NCBI RefSeq assembly: GCF_003667505.1
Contig: NZ_RCVJ01000043.1
Span: 1-64,000, forward strand
Length of the DNA: 64,000 bases
Source of the DNA: Micromonospora sp. BL4
Lineage (GTDB): Bacteria; Actinomycetota; Actinomycetes; Mycobacteriales; Micromonosporaceae
Reading direction: 5' to 3'
The translations under genes were made by a program, and so were the position numbers. Below, piece by piece: positions 8,012-16,858 of this stretch. Numbering within the stretch: position 1 is the stretch's first letter; each line of letters opens with the position of its first letter. The notes below the pieces were generated by a model that saw only the letters and a list, made by a program, of their open reading frames with translations, searched no databases and was not told the DNA's origin.

Positions 8012-9429
8012 CCCTTCCGCACACCGGCCGGGCGCTCGCCGACGCGGCCCCCGTGCCGTACTGGCTCGACCGTCCGGACCGCCCGGACCCGCTGCCGCCG
8101 CTCACCGGCCCGCGGACCGCCGACCTGCTGGTGATCGGCGGCGGGTACAGCGGGCTCTGGGCCGCCCTGCTGGCCAAGCAGGCCGACCCCGACCGTGACG
8201 TGCTGCTGGTCGACGCGGGCACCTGCGGCTGGGCCGCGTCCGGGCGCAACGGCGGGTTCTGCGCCGCCTCGCTCACCCACGGCCTGGCCAACGGCGTCGA
8301 CCGGTTCCCCGACGAAGTCGGTGAGTTGGAACGCCTCGGCCGGGAGAACCTGGACGCCATCGCCGCCACGGTCGCGAAGTTCGACATCGACTGCGACTTC
8401 GAGCGCACCGGCGAGCTGGCGGTCGCCGTCGAGCCGTACCAACTGGCCGGGCTCGCCGACGACGCGGAGCTGGCCCGCCGGTACGGCCACCGGGTGCGGC
8501 TGCTGGACCGGGACGAGGTGCGCGCCGAGGTGAACTCGCCGACGTACCTGGGCGGGATGTTCGACGCCGACCGGGTGGCCATGCTGGACCCGGCGAAGCT
8601 GGCGTGGGGGTTGCGCCGAGCCTGCCTCCACCTCGGCGTCCGGGTGCACGAGCACACGCGGGTGACGGGGCTGCGCGCCGACGGCCCCGCGCTGCACGCG
8701 CGGACCGCCGGCGGGTCGGACGGCGCGCCCGGGTCGGTGCGGGCCCGGCGGGTGGTGCTGGCCACCAACGCCTTCCCGCCGCTGCTGCGCCGGCTGCGGG
8801 CGTACCTGGTGCCGGTCTACGACCACGTGCTGATGACCGAGCCGCTCAGCCCGGCCCAACGCGACGCGATCGGCTGGCGCAACCGGCAGGGGCTGGCCGA
8901 CACCGGCAACCAGTTCCACTACTACCGGATCACCTCGGACGGGCGGATCCTCTTCGGCGGCTACGACGCGGTCTACCACTACGGCAACCGGGTCGCCCCC
9001 GAGCTGGAGCAGCGCGAGGCCACCTTCACGACTCTCGCCGAGCACTTCTTCACCACGTTCCCGCAGCTCGCCGACGTGCGCTTCAGCCACCGCTGGGGTG
9101 GCGTCATCGACACCTGCACCCGGTTCTGCCCGTTCTTCGGCACCGCGTACGGCGGTCGGCTGGCGTACGCGGCCGGCTACACCGGTCTCGGCGTGGGCGC
9201 CACCCGCTTCGGCGCCCGGGTGCTGCTCGACCTGCTGGACGGCGGGGACACCCCGTTGACCGGGCTCGATCTGGTCCGCCGTAAGCCACTGCCGTTCCCA
9301 CCGGAACCCGTCCGCTCGGTCGGCATCAATCTCACCCGCTGGTCACTGGCCCGCGCCGACGCGCGCGAGGGCCGGCGCGACCTCTGGCTCCGTACTCTCG
9401 ATCGTCTCGGTTTGGGGTTTGATTCCTGA
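8008..9429 (+). CDS. FAD-dependent oxidoreductase (DAO family), second amine oxidase of the cluster
   Basis: A 473-residue flavoenzyme paralogous to the one at the window start. It has the N-terminal Rossmann motif LLVIGGGYSGLWAALLA, the GWAASGRNGGFC flavin motif and the C-terminal YAAGYTGLGVGATRFG segment. Family members oxidise primary or secondary amines such as gamma-glutamylputrescine or sarcosine. Co-transcription with the polyamine importer (four-base overlap with potC, one-base overlap with the next gene) suggests an imported polyamine or its derivative as substrate. An in-frame reading continues upstream through the permease genes, but the ATG used here fits both the operon spacing and the family N-terminus. 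Confidence 0.82.
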   Translation: MTLPHTGRALADAAPVPYWLDRPDRPDPLPPLTGPRTADLLVIGGGYSGLWAALLAKQADPDRDVLLVDAGTCGWAASGRNGGFCAASLTHGLANGVDRFPDEVGELERLGRENLDAIAATVAKFDIDCDFERTGELAVAVEPYQLAGLADDAELARRYGHRVRLLDRDEVRAEVNSPTYLGGMFDADRVAMLDPAKLAWGLRRACLHLGVRVHEHTRVTGLRADGPALHARTAGGSDGAPGSVRARRVVLATNAFPPLLRRLRAYLVPVYDHVLMTEPLSPAQRDAIGWRNRQGLADTGNQFHYYRITSDGRILFGGYDAVYHYGNRVAPELEQREATFTTLAEHFFTTFPQLADVRFSHRWGGVIDTCTRFCPFFGTAYGGRLAYAAGYTGLGVGATRFGARVLLDLLDGGDTPLTGLDLVRRKPLPFPPEPVRSVGINLTRWSLARADAREGRRDLWLRTLDRLGLGFDS

Positions 9430-10631
9430 TGCGTGTCCTGCTCGTCGGCGCCGGTGGCGTCGGCTCCGCCGCCGTAGCCATCGCCGCCCGACGCTCCTTC
9501 TTCGAGACCATCGTGGTCGCCGACCACGACCCGGGTCGCGCCGAGCGCGCCGTCGCCGGGCACGGGGACCGCTTCGTCGCCGCCCAGGTGGACGCGTCCT
9601 CGGCCGAGGCGGTCGCCGCGCTCTGCCGGGAGCACCGGATCACCCACGTGCTCAACGCCGTCGATCCGCGTTTCGTCATGCCGATCTTCGACGGCGCGTT
9701 CGCGGCCGGCGCGGACTACCTGGACATGGCGATGTCGCTGTCACACCCGCACCCGTCCCGCCCGTACGCCGAGACCGGGGTGATGCTCGGCGACGCGCAG
9801 TTCGCGCTCTCCGACGACTGGTCCGCGGCCGGCCGGCTGGCGCTGTGCGGCATCGGTGTCGAGCCCGGCCTGTCCGACGTCTTCGCCCGGTACGCCGCCG
9901 ACGAGCTGTTCAGCGAGATCGACGAGATCGGCGTCCGGGACGGGGCGAACCTCACCGTCGACGGATACGACTTCGCGCCCTCGTTCTCCATCTGGACGAC
10001 GATCGAGGAGTGCCTCAACCCGCCGGTGATCTGGGAGAGGGACCGGGGCTGGTACACCACCGAGCCGTTCAGCGAGCCGGAGGTCTTCCACTTCCCCGAC
10101 GGGATCGGGCCGGTCGAGTGCGTCAACGTGGAGCACGAGGAGGTGCTGCTCATCCCGCGCTGGGTCAAGGCCCGCCGGGTCACCTTCAAGTACGGCCTCG
10201 GCGAGGAGTTCATCGAGGTGCTCAGGACGTTGCACAAGCTCGGGCTCGACTCGACGGCGCCGGTCAACGTGCGCGGCGTCCAGGTGTCCCCGCGCGACGT
10301 GGTGGCCGCCTGCCTGCCCGACCCGGCGACCCTCGGTGAGCGGATGCGCGGCAAGACCTGCGCCGGCACGTGGGTGCGCGGCCTGGGCCCGGACGGGCAG
10401 CCGCGGGAGGTCTACCTGTACCACGTGGTCGACAACGAGTGGTCCATGCGGGAGTACGGTCACCAGGCAGTGGTCTGGCAGACGGCGGTCAACCCGGTGG
10501 TCGCGCTGGAACTGCTCGCCGGCGGCGCCTGGTCCGGCGTCGGGGTGCTCGGCCCGGAGGCGCTGCCCCCGGTGCCGTTCCTCGACCTGCTGGCCGGCTA
10601 CGGGTCGCCATGGGGGATGGAGGAGCGATGA
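9429..10631 (+). CDS. Saccharopine dehydrogenase-family NAD(P)-dependent oxidoreductase
   Basis: A 400-residue protein with an N-terminal Rossmann motif (VLLVGAGGVGSAAVAIA) and the LNAVDPRF and GIGVEPGLSDVFARYA segments of the saccharopine dehydrogenase/homospermidine synthase group. Relatives include lysine-pathway saccharopine reductase and carboxynorspermidine dehydrogenase, which join or split an amino acid and an amine through a Schiff base. It sits between a polyamine oxidase and agmatinase with overlapping start and stop codons. It may therefore act on a polyamine-derived aminoaldehyde or a carboxylated polyamine. The direction of the reaction and the substrate are not evident from sequence. 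Confidence 0.75.
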   Translation: MRVLLVGAGGVGSAAVAIAARRSFFETIVVADHDPGRAERAVAGHGDRFVAAQVDASSAEAVAALCREHRITHVLNAVDPRFVMPIFDGAFAAGADYLDMAMSLSHPHPSRPYAETGVMLGDAQFALSDDWSAAGRLALCGIGVEPGLSDVFARYAADELFSEIDEIGVRDGANLTVDGYDFAPSFSIWTTIEECLNPPVIWERDRGWYTTEPFSEPEVFHFPDGIGPVECVNVEHEEVLLIPRWVKARRVTFKYGLGEEFIEVLRTLHKLGLDSTAPVNVRGVQVSPRDVVAACLPDPATLGERMRGKTCAGTWVRGLGPDGQPREVYLYHVVDNEWSMREYGHQAVVWQTAVNPVVALELLAGGAWSGVGVLGPEALPPVPFLDLLAGYGSPWGMEER

Positions 10632-11641
10632 GCCGCTACGGAGCCATGTACGGGCCGGACGTCACCTTCCTGGGCGTGGACCGGTGCGCGCTCGACGACG
10701 CCGGGTCGTACGCCGACGCCGACGTGGTGATCGTCGGTGCTCCCTTCGACGGCGGCACCTCGCACCGGCCCGGCACCCGGTTCGGGCCGTCGGCGATCCG
10801 CCAGGCCTGCTACCTGGCCCACGACGGCTCCCGCCCGTCGCTCGCCCTGCGTGTCGACGCGCTGCGCGACCTGCGGGTGTACGACGCCGGCGACGTGGAG
10901 ATGTTCTCCGGGGACATCGAACGTTCGCTGGGGGCACTGGAAGCCGCGGTGTACGCCGTGTCGTCCTCCGGCGCCATCCCGGTGGTGCTCGGCGGGGACC
11001 ACTCCATCGCGCTGCCGGACGCCACCGGTGTGGCCCGGCAGCACGGGCACGGGCGCGTGTCGCTGGTGCACTTCGACGCGCACGCCGACACCGGAGAGAT
11101 CGAGTTCGGCTCGCTGCACGGGCACGGCCAGCCGATGCGCCGGCTCATCGAGTCCGGCGCGGTACGCGGCGACCGGTTCCTCCAGATCGGGCTGCGCGGC
11201 TACTGGCCCGGCCCGGACATCCTGTCCTGGATGGCGGAGCAGCGGATGCGGTCGTACGAGATGACCGAGCTGGTCGCTCGTGGCCTCGACCCGTGCCTCA
11301 CCGAGGCGTTCGCCATCGCGGTCGACGAGTGCGAGGGAGTGTTTCTCTCCGTCGACGTGGACGTGGTCGACCCGGGGATGGCGCCCGGCACCGGCACGCC
11401 CGAGCCGGGCGGCCTGACCTCGCGGCAACTGCTCGACGCGGTCCGCCGGGTCTGCTACGAGCTGCCCGTCGTCGGGGTGGACGTGGTCGAGGTCGCCCCG
11501 CCGTACGACCACGCCGACATCACCGCGTACCTGGGCAACCGCGTGGTCCTGGAGGCGCTCTCGGCGATCGCGCGCCGCCGACGAGACGCGGCCGGCGGTC
11601 CACCGTGGAACCCGCGACAGCCTCTCCTGGACGCCCGCTGA
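10628..11641 (+). CDS. speB: Agmatinase (ureohydrolase family)
   Basis: Mn-dependent ureohydrolase of 337 residues that would split agmatine into putrescine and urea. The metal-binding motifs are all present: [19 protein letters not shown] and [20 protein letters not shown]. The conserved Glu of PEPGG follows. A guanidino-acid substrate is a less likely alternative. The ATG follows a strong GGAGG and overlaps the upstream stop (ATGA). It is the last gene of the importer operon and feeds putrescine to the amine oxidases and the aminotransferase. Confidence 0.88.
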   Translation: MSRYGAMYGPDVTFLGVDRCALDDAGSYADADVVIVGAPFDGGTSHRPGTRFGPSAIRQACYLAHDGSRPSLALRVDALRDLRVYDAGDVEMFSGDIERSLGALEAAVYAVSSSGAIPVVLGGDHSIALPDATGVARQHGHGRVSLVHFDAHADTGEIEFGSLHGHGQPMRRLIESGAVRGDRFLQIGLRGYWPGPDILSWMAEQRMRSYEMTELVARGLDPCLTEAFAIAVDECEGVFLSVDVDVVDPGMAPGTGTPEPGGLTSRQLLDAVRRVCYELPVVGVDVVEVAPPYDHADITAYLGNRVVLEALSAIARRRRDAAGGPPWNPRQPLLDAR

Positions 11642-11673
11642 TAAACGGTGATTCGCGGCGTTGATGCCCGTGT

Positions 11674-11693
11674 GGGGCCGCACGATCGGCCCC
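11674..11693 (+). terminator. Hairpin after the polyamine operon
   Basis: A 7-bp stem GGGGCCG/CGGCCCC with a 6-base loop, about 30 bases after the agmatinase stop. There is no T-run, as is usual in very GC-rich actinobacteria. Confidence 0.5.
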
Positions 11694-11863
11694 GCCCGGT
11701 CCGGCCGAGCGGAGGCCAGGCATGTCGTCCCGTCGCCGGCCAGAAACGGTCGGGCGGCGGGGCTTCGCCCCTCGATCAGCGGCGAGGGAGCGAACGGCGC
11801 AGGTGACGAGCGCTACGGTGGATATTGCACGTCGTGATTGCGACGACACTCATCGCCGTGACG

Positions 11864-12625
11864 ATGTATCCGCCGCCCGCGCCCCGCCCGCCCGCCGCCC
11901 CGAACTGGTTCCGCCGGGCCAGCCCGGGCCGCCGCGTGGCCGTGATCCTCGGCTCGGTTGCCCTGTCGTTCCTGCTGCTCTGCTGCGCCGGTACCGCCAT
12001 CGTCGGCGCGCTGGTCGGCGATCCGGAGCCCACCCGGACCGGCACCGCGGCCGAGCAACCGCAGCAGCCCATCGTGGCGGCGCCCGCCGAGCCGACCGAG
12101 GAAGCCCCCGCGCAGGAGGTGTCGCCGGTCGCCGAACCCTCTGTTCCCGCCGCTCCCTCGCCGACCTCAGCCCCGTCCAGCGCCGCAGCCGCGTCCAGCG
12201 CCGCAGCCGCGCCCGTGGTGCAGGTGACCACCGTGACGGAGCGAGCCACCATCCGGTACGGCCAGCGGACTGTCAAGGACTCGTCCCTCGCCGAGGGCAA
12301 GCGGGTCGTGCGGACCAAGGGCGTCAACGGTGTGAAGACGCTGACCTACGAGGTGACCACCACCGACGGCGTGCGGACGGCCAAGAAGCTGGTCAAGTCC
12401 GTCGTGACGAAGCAACCGGTGACCCAGGTCGTCGCCGTCGGCACCAAGAAACCGCAGCAGGCGACGTGCGACCCGAACTACAGCGGCTGCGTCCCGATCG
12501 CCAGCGACGTCGACTGCAAGCCCGGCAGCGGCAACGGCCCCGCCTACGTCACAGGCCCGGTCAGGGTCATCGGCGACGACATCTACGACCTGGACCGCGA
12601 CAACGACGGCTACGGCTGCGACTGA
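11864..12625 (+). CDS. Secreted or anchored protein with G5 and Excalibur calcium-binding domains
   Basis: About 253 residues. A short Pro-rich cytoplasmic head precedes one membrane segment (VAVILGSVALSFLLLCC) and an Ala/Ser/Pro linker with the repeated ASSAAA unit. A G5 domain follows (from VVQVTTVTERATIRYG to TQVVAVGTKKP). The protein ends with an Excalibur motif: four Cys and DLDRDNDGYGCD, an EF-hand-like calcium loop. This suggests a surface protein binding cell-wall sugars and calcium. TTG, GTG and GTG codons upstream are also in frame (from 11825); no clear ribosome site decides the start, and a TACGGT element at 11814 could serve a leaderless start. Confidence 0.8.
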   Translation: MYPPPAPRPPAAPNWFRRASPGRRVAVILGSVALSFLLLCCAGTAIVGALVGDPEPTRTGTAAEQPQQPIVAAPAEPTEEAPAQEVSPVAEPSVPAAPSPTSAPSSAAAASSAAAAPVVQVTTVTERATIRYGQRTVKDSSLAEGKRVVRTKGVNGVKTLTYEVTTTDGVRTAKKLVKSVVTKQPVTQVVAVGTKKPQQATCDPNYSGCVPIASDVDCKPGSGNGPAYVTGPVRVIGDDIYDLDRDNDGYGCD

Positions 12626-12684
12626 TCCCGCGGCGCGCCCAACGGTCACGCAGCGTCATCTCGTGCGGCGGGGGACTGGGTTTC

Positions 12685-12732
12685 GAGCGTGATACCTCTG
12701 AGTCATATTTATGCCTCAGAGGTATCACGCTC
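12685..12732. terminator. Perfect 18-bp palindrome with AT-rich loop between convergent genes
   Basis: Arms GAGCGTGATACCTCTGAG and its exact complement flank a 12-base loop TCATATTTATGC. It lies between two genes pointing at each other, so it probably ends transcription from both sides. The AT-rich core is striking in this DNA and recurs at 58177-58206 in the same kind of position. Confidence 0.7.
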
Positions 12733-12779
12733 TCCAGCGCGGCATGCCTCCGCTGCCCACGCCGCTGGTAAGGGGTGAC

Positions 12780-13124
12780 CTAGGCGGCCAGGTGGGAGCG
12801 GATGAGGAAGCGGAGGCCGTCGGGGGCTTCCAGGGAGAAGCCACTGCCTCGGCCCGGGACCACGTCGACGGTGAGCCTCGTGTGTTTCCACAGCTCCCAC
12901 TGGGCGGTGGACATCCAGAACTCGACCGGCTCCGGCACCCCGTCCACGACGAGCGAGGCGAGCAGGACGTCGGACGAGCCGGTACGGAACTCACCCGCCG
13001 GGTAGCACATCGGGGCACTGCCGTCGCAGCAGCCGCCGGACTGGTGGAACATCAGCGGCCCGTGCCGCCCCCGCAGCGACCGGATCAGGTCGGCCGCCGC
13101 GGGGGTCACGGAGACGACGGACAT
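12780..13124 (-). CDS. DUF779 family protein, partner of aldehyde dehydrogenase
   Basis: A 114-residue protein of the DUF779 family, often found next to AldB-type aldehyde dehydrogenases in actinobacteria. It carries the Cys-rich GGCCDGSAPMCYP segment that could bind a metal, and ends LRFLIRSHLAA. The ATG overlaps the dehydrogenase stop by one base (TGATG), so translation is coupled. Function is unknown; a role in maturing or assisting the dehydrogenase is suggested only by the constant pairing. Confidence 0.85.
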   Translation of the reverse strand: MSVVSVTPAAADLIRSLRGRHGPLMFHQSGGCCDGSAPMCYPAGEFRTGSSDVLLASLVVDGVPEPVEFWMSTAQWELWKHTRLTVDVVPGRGSGFSLEAPDGLRFLIRSHLAA

Positions 13125-14629
13125 CAGAAGAAGCCGAGCTTCTGGGTCGAGTAGCTGACCAGCAGGTTCTTGGTCTGCTGGTAGTGCTCCAGCATCATCT
13201 TGTGGTTCTCCCGGCCGATGCCGGACTGCTTGTACCCGCCGAACGCGGCGTGCGCCGGGTACGCGTGGTAGCAGTTGGTCCACACCCGGCCCGCCTGGAT
13301 GGCCCGCCCGGCCCGGTACGCGGTGTTCATGTCCCGGGTCCACACGCCCGCGCCCAGCCCGTACAGGGTGTCGTTGGCGGTCTTCACGGCGTCGTCGAGG
13401 TCGGCGAAGGAGGTCACCGAGACCACCGGGCCGAAGATCTCCTCCTGGAAGACCCGCATCGAGTTGTCGCCCTCGAAGATCGTCGGCTCGACGTAGTACC
13501 CGCCGGACAGTTCGCCGCCCAGGTCCGCGCGGGAGCCACCGGTGAGCACCTTGGCGCCCTCCTGCCGGCCGATGTCCAGGTAGGACAGGATCTTCTCCAA
13601 CTGGTCGTTGGAGGCCTGCGCGCCGATCATCGTGTCGGTGTCCAGGGGATGCCCGGCGACGATCGCTTTCGTGCGGTCCACCGCCGCGGCGAGGAAGTCG
13701 CTGTAGTGGCCCTGCTGGATCAGCGCCCGTGACGGGCAGGTGCAGACCTCGCCCTGGTTGAGGGCGAACATGGTGAAGCCTTCCAGCGCCTTGTCCAGGA
13801 ATTCGTCGGAAGCAGCGCTGACGTCGTCGAAGAAGATGTTCGGGCTCTTGCCGCCCAGTTCCAGGGTGACGGGCTTGATGTTCTCGCTGGCGTACTGCAT
13901 GATCAGCCGCCCGGTGGTGGTCTCACCGGTGAACGCCACCTTGGCCACCCGTGCCGAGGATGCCAGCGGCTTGCCGGCCTCCACGCCGAAGCCGTTGACG
14001 ATGTTGAGCACGCCCGGCGGCAGCAGGTCCGCCACCAGCGACAGCCAGTAGTGGATCGATGCCGGGGTCTGCTCGGCCGGCTTGAGCACCACGGCGTTGC
14101 CGGCGGCCAGCGCGGGCGCCAGCTTCCAGGTGGCCATCAGGATCGGGAAGTTCCACGGGATGATCTGCCCGACCACGCCGAGCGGCTCGTGGAAGTGGTA
14201 CGCGATGGTGTCGTCGTCGATCTCGCCGAGCGAGCCTTCCTGCGCCCGGATCGCCCCCGCGAAGTAGCGGAAGTGGTCGATGGCCAGCGGGATGTCGGCG
14301 GCCATCGTCTCGCGGATCGGCTTGCCGTTCTCCCAGGTCTCGGCGATGGCCAGCGACTCCAGGTTCTCCTGCATCCGGTCGGCGATGCGATTGAGGATCA
14401 GCGCCCGCTCGGCCACCGAGGTGCGCCCCCAGGCGTCGGCGGCGCCGTGCGCGGCGTCCAGGGCCTTCTCGACGTCCGGGGCGGTGCCCCGGGCCACCTC
14501 GGTGAAGGTCTGCCCGGTGACCGGGGTCGGGTTCTCGAAGTAGTCGCCACCGTGCGGCTTGACGTACTCGCCGCCGATGAAGTGGTCGTAACGGGACTGC
14601 CAGTGGGTGGGCGCGTCGTAGCGCGTCAT
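13124..14629 (-). CDS. NAD(P)-dependent aldehyde dehydrogenase, AldB/ExaC type
   Basis: A 501-residue aldehyde dehydrogenase that probably oxidises acetaldehyde or similar short aldehydes. It has the cofactor segment [20 protein letters not shown], the Glu motif LELGGKSPN and the catalytic Cys in [13 protein letters not shown], a form typical of AldB/ExaC rather than of GABA-pathway enzymes. The start has a strong ribosome site (GGAGGTAACC before ATG). It forms an operon with the GAF regulator upstream and DUF779 downstream, the same arrangement as AcoR-type control of acetaldehyde or alcohol oxidation. Confidence 0.9.
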   Translation of the reverse strand: MTRYDAPTHWQSRYDHFIGGEYVKPHGGDYFENPTPVTGQTFTEVARGTAPDVEKALDAAHGAADAWGRTSVAERALILNRIADRMQENLESLAIAETWENGKPIRETMAADIPLAIDHFRYFAGAIRAQEGSLGEIDDDTIAYHFHEPLGVVGQIIPWNFPILMATWKLAPALAAGNAVVLKPAEQTPASIHYWLSLVADLLPPGVLNIVNGFGVEAGKPLASSARVAKVAFTGETTTGRLIMQYASENIKPVTLELGGKSPNIFFDDVSAASDEFLDKALEGFTMFALNQGEVCTCPSRALIQQGHYSDFLAAAVDRTKAIVAGHPLDTDTMIGAQASNDQLEKILSYLDIGRQEGAKVLTGGSRADLGGELSGGYYVEPTIFEGDNSMRVFQEEIFGPVVSVTSFADLDDAVKTANDTLYGLGAGVWTRDMNTAYRAGRAIQAGRVWTNCYHAYPAHAAFGGYKQSGIGRENHKMMLEHYQQTKNLLVSYSTQKLGFF

Positions 14630-14677
14630 GGTTACCTCCGCCGTCGTTGTGCGGGTGTGCCGACGGCGACGGTAGTT

Positions 14678-15955
14678 TCAGGAACGTTGCAGCCACGTTG
14701 CGCGCGGTAGGTCGTACTCCCCGGCGAGCTGGTCGATGCGGGCGAGCGCGAGCGGCCGGCGTGGCGCGCCGGTGGGCAACGCCCGCGCCAGGGCCTGCCA
14801 CGCGGTCAGGTCGTCGGCCCCGGCGGACGTCGCGGTCCAGGCCGCGAGCAGCGCCGGGTCCGCGGTGGCCAGCACGGCCGCGCGGAGCTGGCCGTCGATG
14901 AGCCGGCGGAGTCGCGTCACTCCCGGCGCGTCCGAGCCGGGTAGCAACGGCCCGGAGTACGCGTCGAGCGCGCCCGCCGGATCGCCCTGGTCCAACCGGT
15001 CGGCGACGGTGGTGAAGTCGGCGCGGACGGTGCCGCGCAGCCGGTACGGGCGGGAGTCAAGCAGCTCGGGGCCGAGCACCCGGCGTAGCCGGGACAGCTC
15101 CGCGCGCAGGGTGACCGGGTGCAGCCGGTCGTCTCCGTACAGGTCGAGGCCGAGCTGTTCGCCGGTACGTCCCTCGGGATGGTGCAGCAGCAGCACCAGC
15201 AGCTCGCTGTGCCGTCGGCCGAGCCGGAGCCGTCGCCCGTCGACCCGTAGCTCCGCCTCGTCCCGGCCGAGCGCGGTCACCGTGGCGACGCCGGGCTCCA
15301 CCGGTCGGTCGGTGGCGAGCTGCGCCTCGGCGGCCCGGGCGGTGGCCCGGACCAGCGCCAGACTGTGCGGGTTGGCCAGGTGGTCGCCGCCGGTGATGTC
15401 GACGGCGCCGAGCAGCCGCCCGGTGGCCGGGTCGTGGATCGGGGCCGCGGCGCAGGTCCAGCGCTGCACCGGCCGGCTGAAGTGCTCGGTGGCGAAGATC
15501 TGCACGCTGTGGTCGACGGCCAGCGCGGTGCCGGGGGCGTTGGTGCCGGCGTGCCGCTCGTCCCACAGGGCGCCGGGCACGAAGTTCATCCGCTCGGCGT
15601 GCCGGCGCACCCCCGGGTGGCCCTCCACCCAGAGCAGCCGCCCGTACGCGTCGCAGACCGCCATCAGGTGCGCGCCGTCCTGGGCGATGCCGCCCAACAG
15701 GTCCCGGAACAGCGGCAGCACCCGGGCCAGCGGGTGAGCGGCCCGATAGCCCGCCAGCGCGTCGTCGGTCAGGTCGATCGGCGGGGTGGCCTCCGGGTCG
15801 AGCCGCGCCGACCGTTCCCACGAGCGGCGGACCACTTCCCGCACCCGGTGCGGTGCGGCGCCGGCGGCGAGGAACGCCTCGTGGGCGGCGCCGACCTGCG
15901 CGATCCGCTCCGCCGGATCGACGCCGAATTCCAGGGCGAGCCACGGGTCAGCCAT
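14678..15955 (-). CDS. GAF-domain transcriptional regulator (AcoR-like, without AAA+ domain)
   Basis: About 425 residues. The N-terminal part carries a GAF sensor like that of AcoR, with LLWVEGHPGVRRHAERMNF, the GTNAPGTALA motif, HFSRPVQRWTCAAAPIHDP and GAVDITG. Instead of a sigma-54 ATPase domain, the C-terminal half has a winged-helix region (DLYGDDRLHPVTLRAELSRL) followed by an Ala-rich tail. The chosen ATG (MADPWLALEFG) drops 17 residues of a longer reading. It lies 48 bases upstream of the aldehyde dehydrogenase in the same direction, so it probably regulates that gene in response to a carbonyl compound. Ligand not known. Confidence 0.8.
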   Translation of the reverse strand: MADPWLALEFGVDPAERIAQVGAAHEAFLAAGAAPHRVREVVRRSWERSARLDPEATPPIDLTDDALAGYRAAHPLARVLPLFRDLLGGIAQDGAHLMAVCDAYGRLLWVEGHPGVRRHAERMNFVPGALWDERHAGTNAPGTALAVDHSVQIFATEHFSRPVQRWTCAAAPIHDPATGRLLGAVDITGGDHLANPHSLALVRATARAAEAQLATDRPVEPGVATVTALGRDEAELRVDGRRLRLGRRHSELLVLLLHHPEGRTGEQLGLDLYGDDRLHPVTLRAELSRLRRVLGPELLDSRPYRLRGTVRADFTTVADRLDQGDPAGALDAYSGPLLPGSDAPGVTRLRRLIDGQLRAAVLATADPALLAAWTATSAGADDLTAWQALARALPTGAPRRPLALARIDQLAGEYDLPRATWLQRS

Positions 15956-16192
15956 CGGGCGACCTCCTCGGCCCCCATCGTGACGCAGCTCACCCTCGAT
16001 CGCCAACCGCCCGGTCTCCCGGGGACGGATGGCGCAAGGAGCATGGCGTGGGGACGAAGCCGACGCAGCCTGGCTTGCACTGGTTTGTCCGGCGGGCGGT
16101 GCGGTGGAGGATGGCTCGGCGGGTGCTTACAGAACCCTTAACCCCGGCCTGCGACGGTATGCCGGACGAGCTGAACCACGGGGAGCGGAAGC

Positions 16193-16858
16193 GTGCGGGT
16201 GCTGGTGGCGGACGACGAGCGGTTGTTGGCGGACACGGTGGCCGAGGGGCTGCGACGCCTCTCGATGGCCGTCGACGTCTGCTACGACGGCGACGGTGCG
16301 CTGGAGCGGATCGGGGTGAACCGGTACGACGTCGCGGTCCTGGACCGGGACATGCCGGGGCACACCGGTGACGAGGTGTGCCGCAGCATCGCCGGCTCCC
16401 AGGTGGGCACCCGGGTGCTGCTGCTCACCGCGGCGGCGGGCATCCGGGACCGGGTGGCAGGTCTGGACCTCGGCGCGGACGACTACCTGACCAAGCCGTT
16501 CGCGTTCGCCGAACTGGTCGCCCGGGTGCAGGCCCTCGGCCGGCGGTCCACCCCGGCGCTCCCGCCGGTGCTCGAACGGGACGGTGTGGTGCTGGACGTG
16601 GCCCGGCACGTGGCCACCCGGGACGGCCGCCCGCTGGCGCTGAGCCCGAAGGAGTTCGCCGTGCTGCACGTGCTGCTGCGTGCCGCCGGGCAGGTGGTCA
16701 GCGCCGAGGAACTGCTGGAGCAGGCCTGGGACGAGTTCGCCGACCCGTTCACCAACGCCGTACGGGTCACCGTGATGACCCTGCGCAAGAAGCTCGGCGA
16801 CCCGGCGGTCATCCACACCGTGCCCAAGGCCGGTTACCGGCTCGGCGGCCCGGCGTGA
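16193..16858 (+). CDS. OmpR/PhoB-family response regulator
   Basis: A 221-residue two-component regulator. The receiver domain has the acidic pair in VLVADDERLLA, the phosphoacceptor Asp in VAVLDRDMPG and the Lys in DDYLTKPFAF. A winged-helix DNA-binding domain follows, with LALSPKEFAVLHVLLRA and VRVTVMTLRKKLGD. Its GTG start follows GGGAGCGG. The kinase gene overlaps its stop (GTGA). Only 117 bases separate the kinase from the ligase/dipeptidase operon, so the pair may control that operon as VanRS control van genes; the proteins themselves are a common type. Confidence 0.9.
   Translation: MRVLVADDERLLADTVAEGLRRLSMAVDVCYDGDGALERIGVNRYDVAVLDRDMPGHTGDEVCRSIAGSQVGTRVLLLTAAAGIRDRVAGLDLGADDYLTKPFAFAELVARVQALGRRSTPALPPVLERDGVVLDVARHVATRDGRPLALSPKEFAVLHVLLRAAGQVVSAEELLEQAWDEFADPFTNAVRVTVMTLRKKLGDPAVIHTVPKAGYRLGGPA

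Noticed and set aside
6115..9429. An 1104-codon frame running through both permease genes into the FAD oxidase
   Set aside because: The first two thirds are Arg/Ala/Pro-rich shadow sequence of potB and potC; only the part from 8008 has family features and a start overlapping the potC stop.
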